DNA from: Capitella teleta
Lineage: Eukaryota; Annelida; Polychaeta; Capitellidae
Direction of reading: 5' to 3'
Assembly: GCA_000328365.1 (NCBI GenBank)
Contig: KB304376.1
Coordinates: forward strand, 121,726-185,725
Length of the DNA stretch: 64,000 nucleotides
Both the position numbers and the translations under genes were made by a program. The notes beneath the pieces are model-generated. The model saw only the letters and a list, made by a program, of their open reading frames with translations, searched no databases and was not told the DNA's origin. Each line of letters opens with the position of its first letter. Within the stretch, counting starts at the first letter, position 1. Positions 1 to 13,076 of this stretch are shown one piece after another.

Positions 1-3000
1 GAGCAAAGTTTTATAAATAATAATAATAATAACAACGCGAAGTCTGAAGCTTTATAGTCTAATTAAGACTTGAACCATCAGATTGTATGTTACCAGCAAC
101 AAGGGGAAAATCAAATAAAGGGTTCCTTTGACGATAGAAGTGAATTTAATTATAGCCTTTATAGCTAGGCCTAATTAATTAAGTCATAATAAATAATAAA
201 ATGCTCGTTTTAAGTTATTTTTATCACTCGTGTTTTATCAGTCAATCAATTTCCTTTTTCATTAATGTGTACCATTATGCCATGCAATCTGCTTGAACGT
301 TTAAGAGCACTTCGGAGTTTACTTTTATGTGATGAATACATGTACAATGTATAATATTATCAATTTAGTAATACCCTGTACTGTTGCCGGGTGCGTGCGA
401 GTGTAGTATACAACACTACTCTGGCGCGCTGAGCGAAAAAAATGCATTAACGATCTATATTTACTTGAAAGGAATAATTACCACCGTAACATAATTGTTA
501 CGTAGTAAAACTGTTGTTTGATTAATATTGTTGAGACAACCATCATTCAGGATTACGTTGAACAAGTAATTATATTCGGCACCCTAAAGCACTGGGGGAG
601 ATATCGCTGCAGCGCACCGGATGGATTTGTCTCCACTAAGATATCCCAAGGACGAGAAAATTTATTCGTGAAAGGTTACTAGTATTCACCGCCCCGCCGA
701 TATCTCAGGGTTTACATTCGGTTAAAAATAAAATAGATTTTCGTCCCCAGGATTGCAACCGGTGGTGCTGCAGCGCCAACCAAAACGACGCGTGCAGCTG
801 CGCAGAACTGGGTCAAAGTTCAATCCTGTTAAGCTTCCGACAAGCAAGTGGACTCGGTCGTGAAGCAGATAACATGTCACTCTCTGTTCTGACATAATAT
901 TAGGACATTGTCGTGTTAAGTCAGAATTGATTAAAGGTTAGAATACGTAACTGTCTGGTCGGAATGCCTTTATATTCATTGCGGCTCTGTGGTCGTTGAT
1001 TTTAATTCATAATTTACGCACAAAAATGCACCACCCTATCATCCTATCATCCTATGCCAGTATGCGATTACCGACCGCTCCCCACGAGACGAGTAGGCCC
1101 CTATCCTATGCACATAATGCAGTACTCACTCAGTCACTCGACTCACCATTGATAACTCTCACTACGCTCACACACCACCGGCTCCAGGGGCGTATTTAGA
1201 CATTGGCCGAGAGGTAGCCGGAGTGCATTGTCAACATACGTTTTGCCTATTTATAATCTTGAAAATCCTGTTACATTTTTCATTGATACATGATCATTCA
1301 TGATGAAAGCTTATCCTGTGAATAATTATCATCATCATCATGATCCATCCGCTACGCTGCATGGGCTGGGAAACTACAATAGGGCATATTTTAGGTTGAG
1401 ATAAAAAGCTAGCAGTTTATATTCACAAGGAGGGGCACTGACCCGAACAGCAGTTAGTCAGATCTGACTGGACAAGACCAGACAGATTGACCCGCTGACC
1501 TGGGTATTGCCAGGCCTGGAAGATAGAAGAGTGAAGCTTGACAAATGATGCAATGTCTAGCTCTGAGACGGTCAATGATTGCACATGCCATGCTAACTTC
1601 ACTCAGCTGTAACCACCGAGATTTAATTTACAGACCAAAAAAAAAAAATATTCAATTCAGTTCAGAATGTAAACTAGTTCACCCAATTCATTACTTGAAA
1701 AGCTTCATGAGTATCTGCATCAAGCTTGTGTGGTGAATGACCTGCAGTCAGTTTCGTGTCTTGCATGGTCGGCTGCATATGCTCTGCGCTCAACCAGAAC
1801 TCCAGTTACCATTTAAATGGCTTCTTCATCTTAAATCGGCTTCATAATTCAAAGACGTCAGAGTAAATTTAGCTTCAATCATGTCAAGGACTTCTGATTT
1901 TGTGAACATCGGCTCTGCTACAGGTATTCTTGTACTGATTTATCACTTTTGTTTTCATTATCTCTCCTCTTTTTTCCTCTTCTGATGAATTTATCTTTAT
2001 CTATATTAATCTAGTGTCAGGATTCACTCAGAATGATCTCAATTATTGTGCATGGTCATTTATTAAATGATGCAGCAGGATACGATGCTGGGAGGGGGAG
2101 GGGTGACGGGTCGGTCTATTTATATAAGTATCACTAGAGGAACCCCAGTCCTGAGTTTGAGGAGCCTTCATTGCTTCTTCGCCTTCAGATATATTCGCCC
2201 GTAGAAGTTCTCCCAGAAATATTAGCCTGCACCTGCTTTGTGTGAGCACTTATTAACGTTTATTTGAATCACAATTTCTCAATAACTCTCGAAATTTGTT
2301 GCATTTTTTTTTAGGGTTTTTATTTTTCCCTTCTCATCCAGGGATAAGACTGGGTTAATACCACTGACTATGATGATGTGTGCTTTTCTTGAGCAAATGA
2401 TTGAATGCCACTGTTATGTGATGATTGGGTCCAAAAGAGAATTCAAAGACACAAGTTATCTTCCTTTCAGGACGTCTGAACATAATTCAGTTTAAAATTC
2501 ATGGTGACATTCAGTCATTTACATTTGCGCATTGAGTATTATTGATTTATTGCAACATTCTTATCTTCCCAGTAATACTGATATCACTAGAAATCTAGAT
2601 CATTAGTTCATTACATAACTGATATCAGGATTTTCTGTGCATTCAAAGTAGTAGAAAGTAGTAGGGCAAAGCTTCGGCTTCGGACTTCTACGAATATTGG
2701 CTATTTTCCAAAGCTTCAGCTTTAAACGAAAAGATTGCAAAATATCAAAATATTTTTTCTCCTGAGGTAATTAAACTGTGTAATTTACTTTATTTACTCA
2801 CCCACGTGCAAGAGCTCACATGACTTGCAGTAATTAAACACTTTAATGCATAGCAATGGATGAGAATCAACAGAGCACACTCTAAATCAACTCCAAACTT
2901 CTAAAGAGTACTGTCACGAGTAAAGTCGTGAAGTAAATGTAAAGAGTGGGGTTAGTAATCATTGGAAGTGATAAGCTATAGAGATCAAATAAGAAGTAAT

Positions 3001-4158
3001 GATGAAGTAAACATATAATTGCACAACTTTTGCATGCGTGATTTAGTTTGCTGAGGGGCTTAGGGCTTTATCAGGGGAGTATCGCGTGGCTCACTTTTGT
3101 AAATTTCATTAAACTTATTGGTTTAAAAGAAGGCAGGGCATCGTAGCACGTGACAAAACCTGACCAATCACATGTCGAGATGCTCTTGATTGGTCAACTA
3201 CCTGAAGGGGCGTTAATTGGTTAATCATACTAGCCTATATAACGATCGAAGATATTACTGCACTGGAGTGGGTATAAATTCGGCTCCGTATTCGGCTTCG
3301 ACGAATATATACTGCTTGAAGCCTCGGCTTCGGATATTCGGACAAATTTAATATTCGCCCATCACTAGTTGTTACTCGCGTAGTTAAGATTTTTATTAGG
3401 TGACACTTTGACCATACGCCTGTTGTGAGCATTCAGTATCTGCTATCATAAATTCATAATCAGTTACAACTGAAACACGTTTATCACTGATGCAGATTTC
3501 AGCCACATAGCTGTCACTCTTCGTACTTCTTGACCACTGTCTGTGTTTACGTCAAGTATGCGGACTTTGTTCATTAACAGATTAATTAATCGTGTACTCT
3601 GGTGGTCTTAATCTGTGAATGAGACTTGATTGATGACGATCTTTTATCTTTTCTCGTCGTGTGTTTATTAATCAGATTCTTGCTGTGCATGATAATTTGC
3701 TCAAGTGTGGACGAGAGAAACAGTGTCTGCTGCAAGGGAGAGAATTGTTCATAACTCATCATGTGTGAGTCTGAATGCATTAAATTTCATGAATAGCTTG
3801 GATCTTTTTCTTCTGTGCTTCAAATTGCATTTATATACCTGATATTTTGATATTATTCACTTTTCCTTGAATCAGGTTTGAGGGACTGATTGATTAAGCA
3901 TAAATGTTTTAATTTATTTGGTTACCCTGTCATTCTGATGAGTAGGAGTGAACTGGGGCATGAATTATTCAAGGTTTCACTCATTGCGAGACGTGCTTAC
4001 ACGGTTACACCCGCCCCAGTCAGATTTTGTCTGTGTGCTAAATTGCTAATGTTTTTCTTTGAAGATCGAATTGATTTTTTTCTTCTAAATTTTCCCTGAT
4101 CTTGCTGATTGCGTGTGACTACAATTATTTCATTTTCTTTGCAGCCGCATTAATCACG
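1..4158. other. Intergenic region upstream of ACSL
   Basis: No convincing coding exon is visible. The stretch is AT-rich and holds the possible hAT-like remnant at 2650-3376. A pyrimidine-rich acceptor (ending in CAG at 4144) lies just before the ACSL start codon, so an untranslated first exon of that gene probably lies in this region, but its position cannot be fixed from sequence alone. Confidence 0.5.
2650..3376. repeat. Possible hAT-like DNA transposon remnant
   Basis: Both ends carry a CTTCGGCTTCGG-type segment, and the right end reads AATATTCGCCCATCACTAG, which resembles the TAGTGATGGGCGAATATT ends of many hAT elements. The left end (from about 2658, AGTAGGGCAAAGC) is only partly complementary and I could not see a clean 8-bp target duplication. 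No transposase is recognisable inside. This is a weak call resting on the right terminus. Confidence 0.3.
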
Positions 4159-7100
4159 ATGTCTGACTACTACAGACAACAACTCACTCGTTATGTGAAC
4201 CAGAATTTGGGTTTGGTTGCGACTGCAGCGGCAGTTGCTGCCTCCGCCTCTTTCTATTGGTTGACGATGCCGAGCCAGTCTGCCATCAAGTGCAAAATTG
4301 ACCTCAAGAACCAATCCACTGAAATCTCGGTAAATCCTTCATCAATAATTTGTACAATTTCACACATTTTTTACACAATTGCAGCCTGGTGTAAGAGGTT
4401 CGACTCTGAGGAAAGATGGATCATTGGTGGAGTACTTCTACGATGATGCGCGCACCACTTACGATGCCTTCACTCGTGGCCTCAGAATCACAAGTAAGTC
4501 TCACATCCTGTCGGGTTCTTTGATCATGCTTTGTCTCTTGTGCAGAGAACGGGCCGTTCGTTGGAACCAGATCAGGTCCCAACTTGGAGTACGAATGGGA
4601 ATCGTATCAGTCAGTGAGTACAAAAGTTAACAAGCATATTTAACTGCTAAATTCAACCAATTTTTTTCTGGTCAGATTTTCAACAAAGCTCAGCAGTTTG
4701 GTTCTGCTCTGTTGGCGCGGGGACTTAAACATGGAGGAGAGACCTTTGTGGGAATCTTTGCCAACAATCGGCCAGAGGTAACTGCACTTGGATTGATAGC
4801 ATTTGATGCACGGTTTCTTTTCCAGTGGGTCATTGCCGATTTGGCCACAGCAATGTTCAGCATGGTTTATGTACCTCTGTATGACACGCTCGGAACTGAC
4901 GCTGTTACGTACATCATGAACCAGAGTAGGCGCAAAAATGAGCTTCAACTAAGAAAATGACATTTTTCTTCATTTTTCAGCTGAAATGTCTGCCGTTACT
5001 TGTGACACTGTCAGCAAAGCGATGGTCATGCTCAACAGTGCTGCAGACACCCCAAGTCTCAAGTACATCATCGTGTGGGAGGAACTGACTCCAGAAGTGA
5101 AAGCAAAAGCTCAAGAAACACACATCGAAGTCTTAACTTTGGCAGAATTCCTTGTACGATTAATCTCATAATGTTATAAGCTCCCTTAATTATCTTATTT
5201 TATTTTTATTTAGGAATCTGGCAAGAAAAAATTGTCTGAACCTGTGGTAATTATTTAATACTTGGTATTGACTTAAGTATGGTGCGCATATTTCATTGTC
5301 CTACAGCCGCCCAAACCAGATAACCTGGCTACGATTTGCTACACCAGCGGAACGACAGGTCAGCTTTCAGTTCAATAATGCTCGTACTAGATGGTGCAAT
5401 GGTTGTTGATGTATTAAATGGTGCTGTATAGCGGTGGACTTGTATGCAGTGTGCTCATGCATGAATTCAAGGGGGAAAACCACATGTAGATGTAGAGGGT
5501 TTTCAACTTTATGCTGACACTCCTTTTGTTTGTTCTGCTTTAACAGTTGAAAGGGAGAAATATCAAGCACTGTGAGTGTTGCTAAAAGTAGCTTGGTGCT
5601 ATTAAATCAATCAAATTCATAAATACCTGGTTTGATGAAGGTTGGGTGGATTTGTATTTGGGAGTGTGCTTGTAATTGAGACTATACGGTATTCATCATG
5701 TTTTATATTTTAGCATTTGATTCATCGAGATGCTTGACTGAGTGCTTGGATGTCAAGTTATGTTTTTTGCAAACTGAAATTGTCGCTAGATTTAGAATGC
5801 AACAGCGAACTGCTTTCTAACTGCCTCAGCATTAATTATGTGAGTCTGTCATTTATCGAACCTGATGCATGCAAGGGTTCAGGATGGATCTAATTCATCT
5901 TCTAAAGGTCAACACAAGAGAAAAATTGAATTTCAGGTCTTGGTTTGGGGACAGGACATATGTTGTAATTTTGTTTAGCCATCTGCATTTTCAAAAAGCC
6001 TGTTTAATGAGATGGAAAAATGACAATTCCATTAAATGTTGAACAAATTAATGGAATTGCTCAATTACAGCCGTAATACTTTTAAGAACGGCGAGTATGT
6101 GAACCAAACCGATTGATGGGTAGTAAAAGAACAACTGAGTTCGTGTCTTTTTTGCAAATGTGTACCATGAAAATGATGTAAGGAAATTATTTATTTGCAT
6201 TATAAGGATAAATTAGGATGTATATTTCGCATACTTGGCGTCATATCTTAGTGTTGATCTTCAAGGTTTCTTGTTAATTAAATGAACCAATTCAGGAGGG
6301 GCTGTAATTTCTGAATATTTCCGTGGATATTTTATTCTGACTCCTACCGGGTGACCCCCTTGAGAACTATTCACCTCAGCGCAATGTTCTCATTCACACA
6401 CTGCAGTTACTATCCATTGTACACTTTCTACTTTATCTGGTGTTACAGATAATCTCCTCCCCTTCAGATTATCTCATGAAGGTCTTTGATATAATCTTAT
6501 CAGTCGTGGATACTTGTTATCAAACCATTATCACGATATGCTCAGTGCTTCTATTTCAGTGCAGTTTCGTGTTAAGTTTGTTCTTAATATCGCTGCTTAA
6601 GATTAAAGGGTTCTGGAGTCTTTCTTCTTCTTTTTTTTCGGTTCAGAAAGAACTCAAGAGAAGCATTATAATGAAGCATGAATTGAATGATATGAGTTTT
6701 CATGTTTTTCCATATGATTATGATTTGATGCACATGCACTAACACAGCTGTTCTCTGCAGGACACCCCAAAGGGGTCATGTTGAGTCATAAAGCGCTCGT
6801 AGCTAACACTGCTTCTGTCCTTGAGTTAGGAGGAATCGTGAGTGCAGACCCACATCTTATGCAAATGATGTTACATAAGATTGTTGCTTTGGTGAACAAT
6901 AACCGATCTTATTTTTCCTGCTTTTCATCTCCTGCAAACATAATTACAATTTAAGCTAATGTATCCACTGCATAAAGTATGCTGATCTTGATTTTTACAT
7001 TTAACATTTGAATATAATGCACTTATACAGAGCTGTTTCTAATCAGTAAATAGGCACTAATTTCCAGTCAAACCTCATTTAAAACATTCTGTTACCCTAC

Positions 7101-9571
7101 TAATTATGGTGTAAATTGATTTTTGAATGTTTAAATTAGGTTTGACATTGATTATGGAATTAGTAAATTCTTGCCATGCTGTCAATCTCATGAAATAATA
7201 CCTCCTTGAAGAATTCTGATTTGTTCTTCATGAATTGTCTCACCTTGTTCATCTGGCCTTCTTTGATTGCATAACCAGTTTGGCAATAAGGAGGATTTGT
7301 TATCTAGATTCACGGCCGGATTAACGGGGTCTGACTAAATACCACTGATGTTGATGAGTGAAACTGAGTCGTTTGTGCTTTTTCTCATTACTAATTACTT
7401 GATTAATTAGGTGTGATCATTTGCCACAGGTAACCCCAAGGGCGTTTGCCTCACCCACAGAGCTCTTCTGTCAAATATCGCCTCTGTGATGATGAGCATT
7501 CATCCTATTGTAAGTCTGCAAATCTAAGGAGTCAAAATAAATGAATTGTAATCTCCTTTTTTTTTTCTCCGTCAAAATTTCACCATCAATTCGTTTATAT
7601 TGATTACTGCTCTCTTCAAATGCACTTATAATAGCGCCTTTATTTTATTTTTTTATCCCAATTTCCTAAACAATTTTTTTTTTTACTGTTAAGATTTTTC
7701 ACAAGTACATGTAATCAGTTTCATCTTCTCTTGATAGTTTTTTTTTTAATTTCCGGTTTTTTTTTTCTGCTTCTTCCTTGATCAGGTGATCAATTCAAAT
7801 GACAGCCACATCTCATATCTTCCTCTTGCTCACATGTTTGAGCGACTTGTTCATGTGAGTGTAATCACGTTGACCTTTAACCCCTGAATGACCTCTGACG
7901 GTCTCTAGCTCATGATCGTCCAGCACGGCGCCCGCATTGGTTTCTCGCGAGGCGATGTCCGGCTGCTGACGGAAGACCTGCAGGCCCTCAGCCCAACCAT
8001 CTTCCCCACCGTTCCACGTCTGCTGAACAGAATCCACGATAAAGTCAGTCAGCGATCGGTCGCAATCTGCTTAATCAAACGTGTTACTCTCCAGGTCCTC
8101 ATGGGTGTCTCTGGAAGCAAAATCAAATCCATGCTTTTCAACTTAGCTTTCTCGCGTAAAATGGCGTTACTCAGACAGTAAGTGTGCTGGATATATGATC
8201 GCCTCTCATCTCTGCTCTTCACAATAGAGGTGTAATCACAAACACTAGCGTCTGGGACAAGCTCGTTTTCAGCAAAGTGCAGAAGCTGCTAGGAGGTCGC
8301 GTACGATTTTGCATCGTTGGATCAGCTCCTCTTGCGGCTCACGTTTTGGATTTCACGAGAGCAGCGTTTGGATGCTTGGTAAGTTGAAAGGCCAACACGG
8401 AAGAGAGATGATTGCTTGTTTGTGTAGGTCACAGAAGGTTATGGTCAGACTGAGGCAACAGCCGGAGTGAGCATCACGCTTCCTCACGAGTATATCCCTG
8501 GTTTGTGATATTTCCCTCTTGGCGTCTGTGGTGACCTTCTCATTTGTAGGTCAAGTTGGCCCCCCTCTGCCTTGCAATCACGTCAAGTTAGTCGATGTTC
8601 CAGAGATGGATTATTATGCTAAGGATGGGAAGGGAGAGGTACGTTGTCACATGACGTACAACTGATGCACTGAGTTCGCTTACAGGTGTGTGTTAGAGGA
8701 ACCAACCTGATGTCTGGATATTACAAGGATCCTGAACGAACAAAAGAAGCTATTGATGAGGACGGCTGGGTGCACACTGGTGATGTGGGCCAGTGGATGC
8801 CTGTATGGCTTAGCTGCGCTTCATTCTGTCTCACTGATCACTGATTTTTTTTTTTTATTCCAGCAAGGAACTCTGAAAATCATCGATCGCAGAAAACACA
8901 TCTTCAAACTTGCTCAGGTTGATACATGAAGCATTTCATTGATAGCAGATCTCAATTTTTTTTTTATTTCTTGGGATGAATTTTCAACTTTTTATCCCTC
9001 TCTTTTAGGGGGAATATTTGGCGCCTGAGAAAGTTGAAGGTGTCTACACACGATCGTCGTTGGTGGCGCAGGTGTTTGTTGATGGCAACAGCCTGCAGGT
9101 GAGACCTTTTGATGCTGCAGGGGCAATTCACTCATTTTGCTTTTTCAGTCTTTCCCTGTGGCCATTGTGGTTCCTGACCCGGAGGTACTCCCCGGATGGG
9201 CCAAGAAGCAAGGGTTGAGTGGCGATATCCAGGAACTCTGTGAAAACAAGGTTTGGTTTTGTTTATATTCAATTGCACCAATCACTGGAATTGTTCAATA
9301 TGTTCACAGACTGTAGTGAAAGCTGTTCACGATGCAATTCTTGCTGAAGGAAAGAAGGCTGGACTCAAAGGCTTTGAACAAGTAGGTCATTCCATTGCAG
9401 CCACTGACCTTTTCACTGATTCTTTACCCTCCCCAGGTTAAAGTTATTGACTTACACGCTGAGCTGTTCTCCGTGGAGAATGGTCTTCTGACACCAACAT
9501 TCAAAGCGAAACGGCCTTCGTTGAGAAAACACTTTCATGACAAGATTGAGGATTTGTACAACCAGAATTAG
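4159..9571 (+). CDS. ACSL: Long-chain-fatty-acid-CoA ligase (ACSL family)
   Basis: Activates long-chain fatty acids to acyl-CoA using ATP. Exons: 4159-4329, 4385-4493, 4546-4613, 4676-4777, 4826-4925, 4981-5153, 5214-5246, 5307-5358, then 9A 6761-6837 or 9B 7430-7509, 7786-7854, 7909-8043, 8095-8177, 8228-8378, 8428-8500, 8550-8638, 8686-8802, 8864-8917, 9009-9098, 9149-9250, 9310-9381, 9437-9571. All phases agree; product 684 or 685 residues, normal for the family. An N-terminal hydrophobic anchor lies at about residues 14-35. The AMP-binding motif YTSGTTG ends exon 8 (residue ~269) and continues as GHPKG (9A) or GNPKG (9B). The gate motif [12 protein letters not shown], adenylation motif [10 protein letters not shown] and ligase signature ([10 protein letters not shown] through LKIIDRRK) are all present. 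It looks intact. Which human ACSL paralogue it matches best cannot be told by eye. Confidence 0.95.
6761..6837 (+). other. ACSL: ACSL alternative exon 9A
   Basis: Acceptor TTCTCTGCAG, donor GTGAGT. It enters in phase 1, completing the Gly codon begun in exon 8, and leaves in phase 0. It encodes [13 protein letters not shown], then [13 protein letters not shown], the second half of the AMP-binding P-loop plus the following helix. It is homologous to exon 9B and replaces it. Confidence 0.85.
7430..7509 (+). other. ACSL: ACSL alternative exon 9B
   Basis: Acceptor TTGCCACAG, donor GTAAGT. Phase 1 in, phase 0 out, as for 9A, but one codon longer. It encodes [13 protein letters not shown], then [14 protein letters not shown]. 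Joining 9A to 9B would shift the frame and meet a TGA within 9B, so only one of the two can be used in a full-length mRNA. Confidence 0.85.
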
Positions 9572-11114
9572 TGTATTTTAAGTATACGCTCTTTTTTCAC
9601 GGTGATTATTCAGTGTAATTATCCATTCCTCCTTTCTCTCTCTCTTTCTTGGACTTTTCCTCATTTTTGTGTTCCACTGTTGTTGTTGACATTCCTTAGC
9701 ACTCAAAATGGAAGATTTCCTCTTCTGGTACAACTCACAAGATTTTTTTTTTTTTTTTTTTTCAAAAGAACAAAATTTATATTTTTTATTATCCGTGCCT
9801 TTTTATAGGTAATCGTAAATTGTGTGATGTATTGTGATGCCTCAAAATGAACGCTCGAATTGATATTTAATCATCCCAGGCAGTGTTGTGAACAGACTCC
9901 AAATTCTGGCAGCTAGAAATTATTCAATGTTTTGTGAATATTTTTCAACGCTTATTTCAGTTTTACGGGCTACTTCTTCTGTTCTAATTCTCAGGGTTAA
10001 ATAGATATGGCAATCTTCTGAAAATTTGCTGTTTTGATTATTCAAGATTAATTTAATGATATTATACCTTGCATACTGTATATATATATATCCGCTGTTA
10101 ATTGATGTTTCTTTAAGTAATAGGATACGTGCTTACACTCTCTCTTCCTGTGATATTATATTATGGGATTTATTAATGAATAGTTAGTAATAAATTAGCA
10201 AATTTTCTCTGATAACTACTCTTGGTTCTTCCTCACTCACCAATGAATAATTAATTGCACATCTTGTACATTGTAGTGGGATTTTGTTTTTAATAGCGAT
10301 TTTAAGCATTCCTCTGTTTAGATAGAATTGATATAATTATTATTTCTGAAAACTATCTCATCAGCTGTTTGTCACAATTTAATTCTGTGCGTCTTCATTC
10401 GTTTTTCTGTGCACAATTATTTAACAAAAAAAGGGGCTTTTCTTCAGAATTTCATACTATGGCATGTTTAATTGAATTCTTCTTCATATGCTGTTGTATC
10501 ATAATTAATAAATCTTTCAAGTGATATTCATACAATTATAATGTTTTTTTCTTTTCATACTTGCATGGTACATGACCTAATTTTTTTGGGGACCAGAATA
10601 AACAGTTTTGGACAATTCATTCATTTGTGTTATTTATATACTCATTTCGAAGTAATAAGTATCGTTCAATAAGTATCGTTTATACAAATATCATTTACAG
10701 AAAAAGGCAGTGTACTTTTCCATTAACATTCAGTGCGTTATGATTTCAGAGATCATCTCACACATCGTTATCATAACGCACCTGCACTTGCTCAAACATC
10801 CACGCAACAGGATAATTTCTCATGCTGTTCATGCAGACGACAGTCTGCTCATTTTCATGAACTTTTCTCCGATTTATGTGAATTACCAGTACTAGTATGT
10901 CACTTTTTACGTATAAGGAATATTGAGAATATTTAAATCAGATATAATTGTTTTCCTACCCTGAACAAAACACTCATCTTGAGCATTAATGTGATTGTTT
11001 GTACATCCTGAATGGGCGATATTCCAAGTGAATTCATATTTATATTATAATTTAGCTGACGTACTAACTCACTATCACTATGTGAGTAGTCTGAGTAAGT
11101 ACTAGTACTAGTAG
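9572..11114. other. ACSL 3' untranslated and intergenic region
   Basis: AT-rich, with several AATAAA-type polyadenylation hexamers (for example near 10189, 10509 and 10597), so the mRNA 3' end probably lies in the first kilobase. The 12-bp inverted pair GTGCGTTATGAT / ATCATAACGCAC at 10733-10744 and 10770-10781 is in this stretch. I see no coding exon. Confidence 0.5.
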
Positions 11115-12103
11115 TAGTAGATCTAGCTCCCCAAGCTGTAGCGTAGTGTATACAGTAAAAGCTCGTTACAACGACATGTTTGGTTTCAGGCAAATCGGTC
11201 GTTGTAACGAATTTGTCAGTGTAATGAATTTGGCCCATAATGCACCGACTGACCGTCAAGATGGTCACTCCATAATGCCTATTGGTTTACTGTATGTAGT
11301 GTTACCTAGCATGCATACTGTGTTGTATGTAACAAGGAAGAACAATTTTACGGATTTGAAGGATAGTTTATAGGCCTTACATATTTATTTCTTGAAAAAA
11401 TCAAACATTATTCTTTCATAAGCAAAAGCTGTGAATTCACACCTCGAGCGCTCGCTCTGTCGCGGGAGTTCATTGAATATTCATGGAGTATTTTTCCAAT
11501 CATCAGCAACGATCAAAACTCTTTTTATCTTTTGTAATCAAAACAAACAATAACGCTTTGAAAGCCGACAAAGGCGACCGCTACCTATCCGTTGCTTTAA
11601 TTGAGCGAGAGAGGTGCATTTCACTCTCTGTGTTCAGCGTCGGCGTTCACAGCTTTAATCCTTTCATCTGAGCTGTTTACCAACAAACCATTGAATTGAA
11701 TCTTTGGTATTTTTACCAAGGCTTAGGCAAACATTGCAACAATAACATCAAACTTTAATTTATGTGAGTCGTCCGTCGTGGGTCAGTGAACATCGGAGAC
11801 AGTCGCGTGTCATTGAACATGATCGACCTCAAGGCGACGGCCTGTCGTTGTAATGAGCTAGATTTCAATGTTAAAGGCACATTTGTTTGGCGTTTTGCCT
11901 GTCAGTGTCGGAACAGTGAATTTTGTCAGTGTATCGGGCTTTTAACATTGTGGCAGATCGGTTTCGACCAAAAAGCTGTCGATAAGTGAATTTGTCAGTG
12001 TAATGAGTGTCGTTGTAACGAGCTTTTACTGTACACGTGTAGGAACTGCTCCGCTACCCCTGGTAGGAACTGCTCCGCTACCCCTGGGGAGCTATAGTAG
12101 ATC
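11115..12103. mobile_element. Small terminal-inverted-repeat element with 9-bp target duplication, carrying a nested insertion
   Basis: The element runs 11124-12094. It begins TAGCTCCCCA and ends TGGGGAGCTA (inverted ends) and is flanked by a perfect direct repeat TAGTAGATC at 11115-11123 and 12095-12103. Without the inner insertion it is only about 90 bp. Its right half holds a 24-bp unit, TAGGAACTGCTCCGCTACCC plus CTGG, twice in tandem. A related sequence (TAGCTCCCCAAGC ... GTAGCGTAGTG) occurs at about 17246-17310, so this is a family. A 9-bp duplication would fit a Mutator-like element, but no transposase is present and the class is an inference. Confidence 0.6.
11151..12033. mobile_element. 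Pogo/Tigger-like non-autonomous DNA transposon
   Basis: Terminal inverted repeats CAGTAAAAGCTCGTTACAAC (11153 onward) and its complement ending at 12031 are flanked by TA on both sides, the target duplication of the Tc1/mariner superfamily. The CAGTxxAAxCTCGTTA pattern is typical of pogo/Tigger ends. A 19-nt direct repeat GAATTTGTCAGTGTAATGA sits near both ends (11209-11227, 11988-12006). The interior (879 bp in all) has no recognisable transposase, so it needed help to move. It sits inside the 9-bp-duplication element and is therefore the younger of the two. Confidence 0.75.
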
Positions 12104-13076
12104 CATCATTCCATGAGATGATGAGACTGAGTGTGAGTAGCCATATTCTGTGGGGATGATCATGATCATGATGATCTATATAGAGGCTTGGAACGAGACT
12201 TAAGTACTAGCTGACATGGCACATGCTAGTACTACAGCGAGACGCCATGGGAAGGTTATGGTACACAGACCTCGTCTGATTTATCTCTGCTACTGCATGG
12301 CAGTACTGACGTACAGGAATTTTCAGATAAATGATTAACAAGGTCAGGGGCGTGTTTTTCTTTCAACTTCAACTTGGACCATGACGTCAGAAAGAGAGAA
12401 ATTTTTGGACTAGACATGCGTTGCATGAAAAACGCTTCACAAGATTTTAGACGATGTCTCGCCCAATTGTCATGTGACAAGAAATTTCTACATTATATTT
12501 CTAGCATGCATAACAAGTTAACAGCCAAAACTTGCGAGACTTTAGTTGAACCTGAAACTGTTCCATAACTTCCAGGTTCTCGGTTCTGACTTCCTTATCC
12601 AGTGGGCCAGAATGAGTTTTGGACCGTGACGTCCTTGTCCAAGTTTAAGTTGAAAGGAAAACAGGCTCAAGGTTGACAAAAAATGTGCTCGATTGTTGTT
12701 CCCCAGTGTAGCGAGCAAGACAAATACAGCATTAGACTAGCGAGATGCCATGGGTCTTATTGTTGGCTTACTTGCTTAGGGACCATAATTAACATAATTT
12801 ACAGGATTCCTCAACTGCAATATCCTCAAAAGCTCCAGAGGCTACATTAATAGATAACTATATTATGTAAAGTCTGGCACTAAGTTGTGTCCATAACAAT
12901 CACGGCACTATCTATCTGTAAATTCAGTAACGCTGTCTCAACAGGATATTGAAAAATATAGCATGTTATCGCCTGCATTTGGCAAATAAATGCATTCATC
13001 GTTTGGCGAGGAATACACACACACTACGCTTGATTAATTTGAGCTGATCCTCATTATTTTCCCAGATCCAGGTTCG
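12104..13076. other. Intergenic region with dispersed repeat pieces
   Basis: At 12137-12202 is a segment (GTAGCCATATTCTGTGGGGA ... TATAGAGGCTTGGAACGAGA) that recurs at 39917-39969 inside a myosin intron. A second inverted pair, CTTTCAACTTCAACTTGGAC near 12360 and its near-complement near 12640, brackets about 300 bp and may be another degraded inverted-repeat element. No gene is seen before the RPUSD1 start. Confidence 0.5.

Noticed and set aside
7786-7854. Vertebrate-type duplication of the ACSL gate exon
   Set aside because: Only one gate exon ([12 protein letters not shown]) is visible; the duplicated exon here is the one before it.
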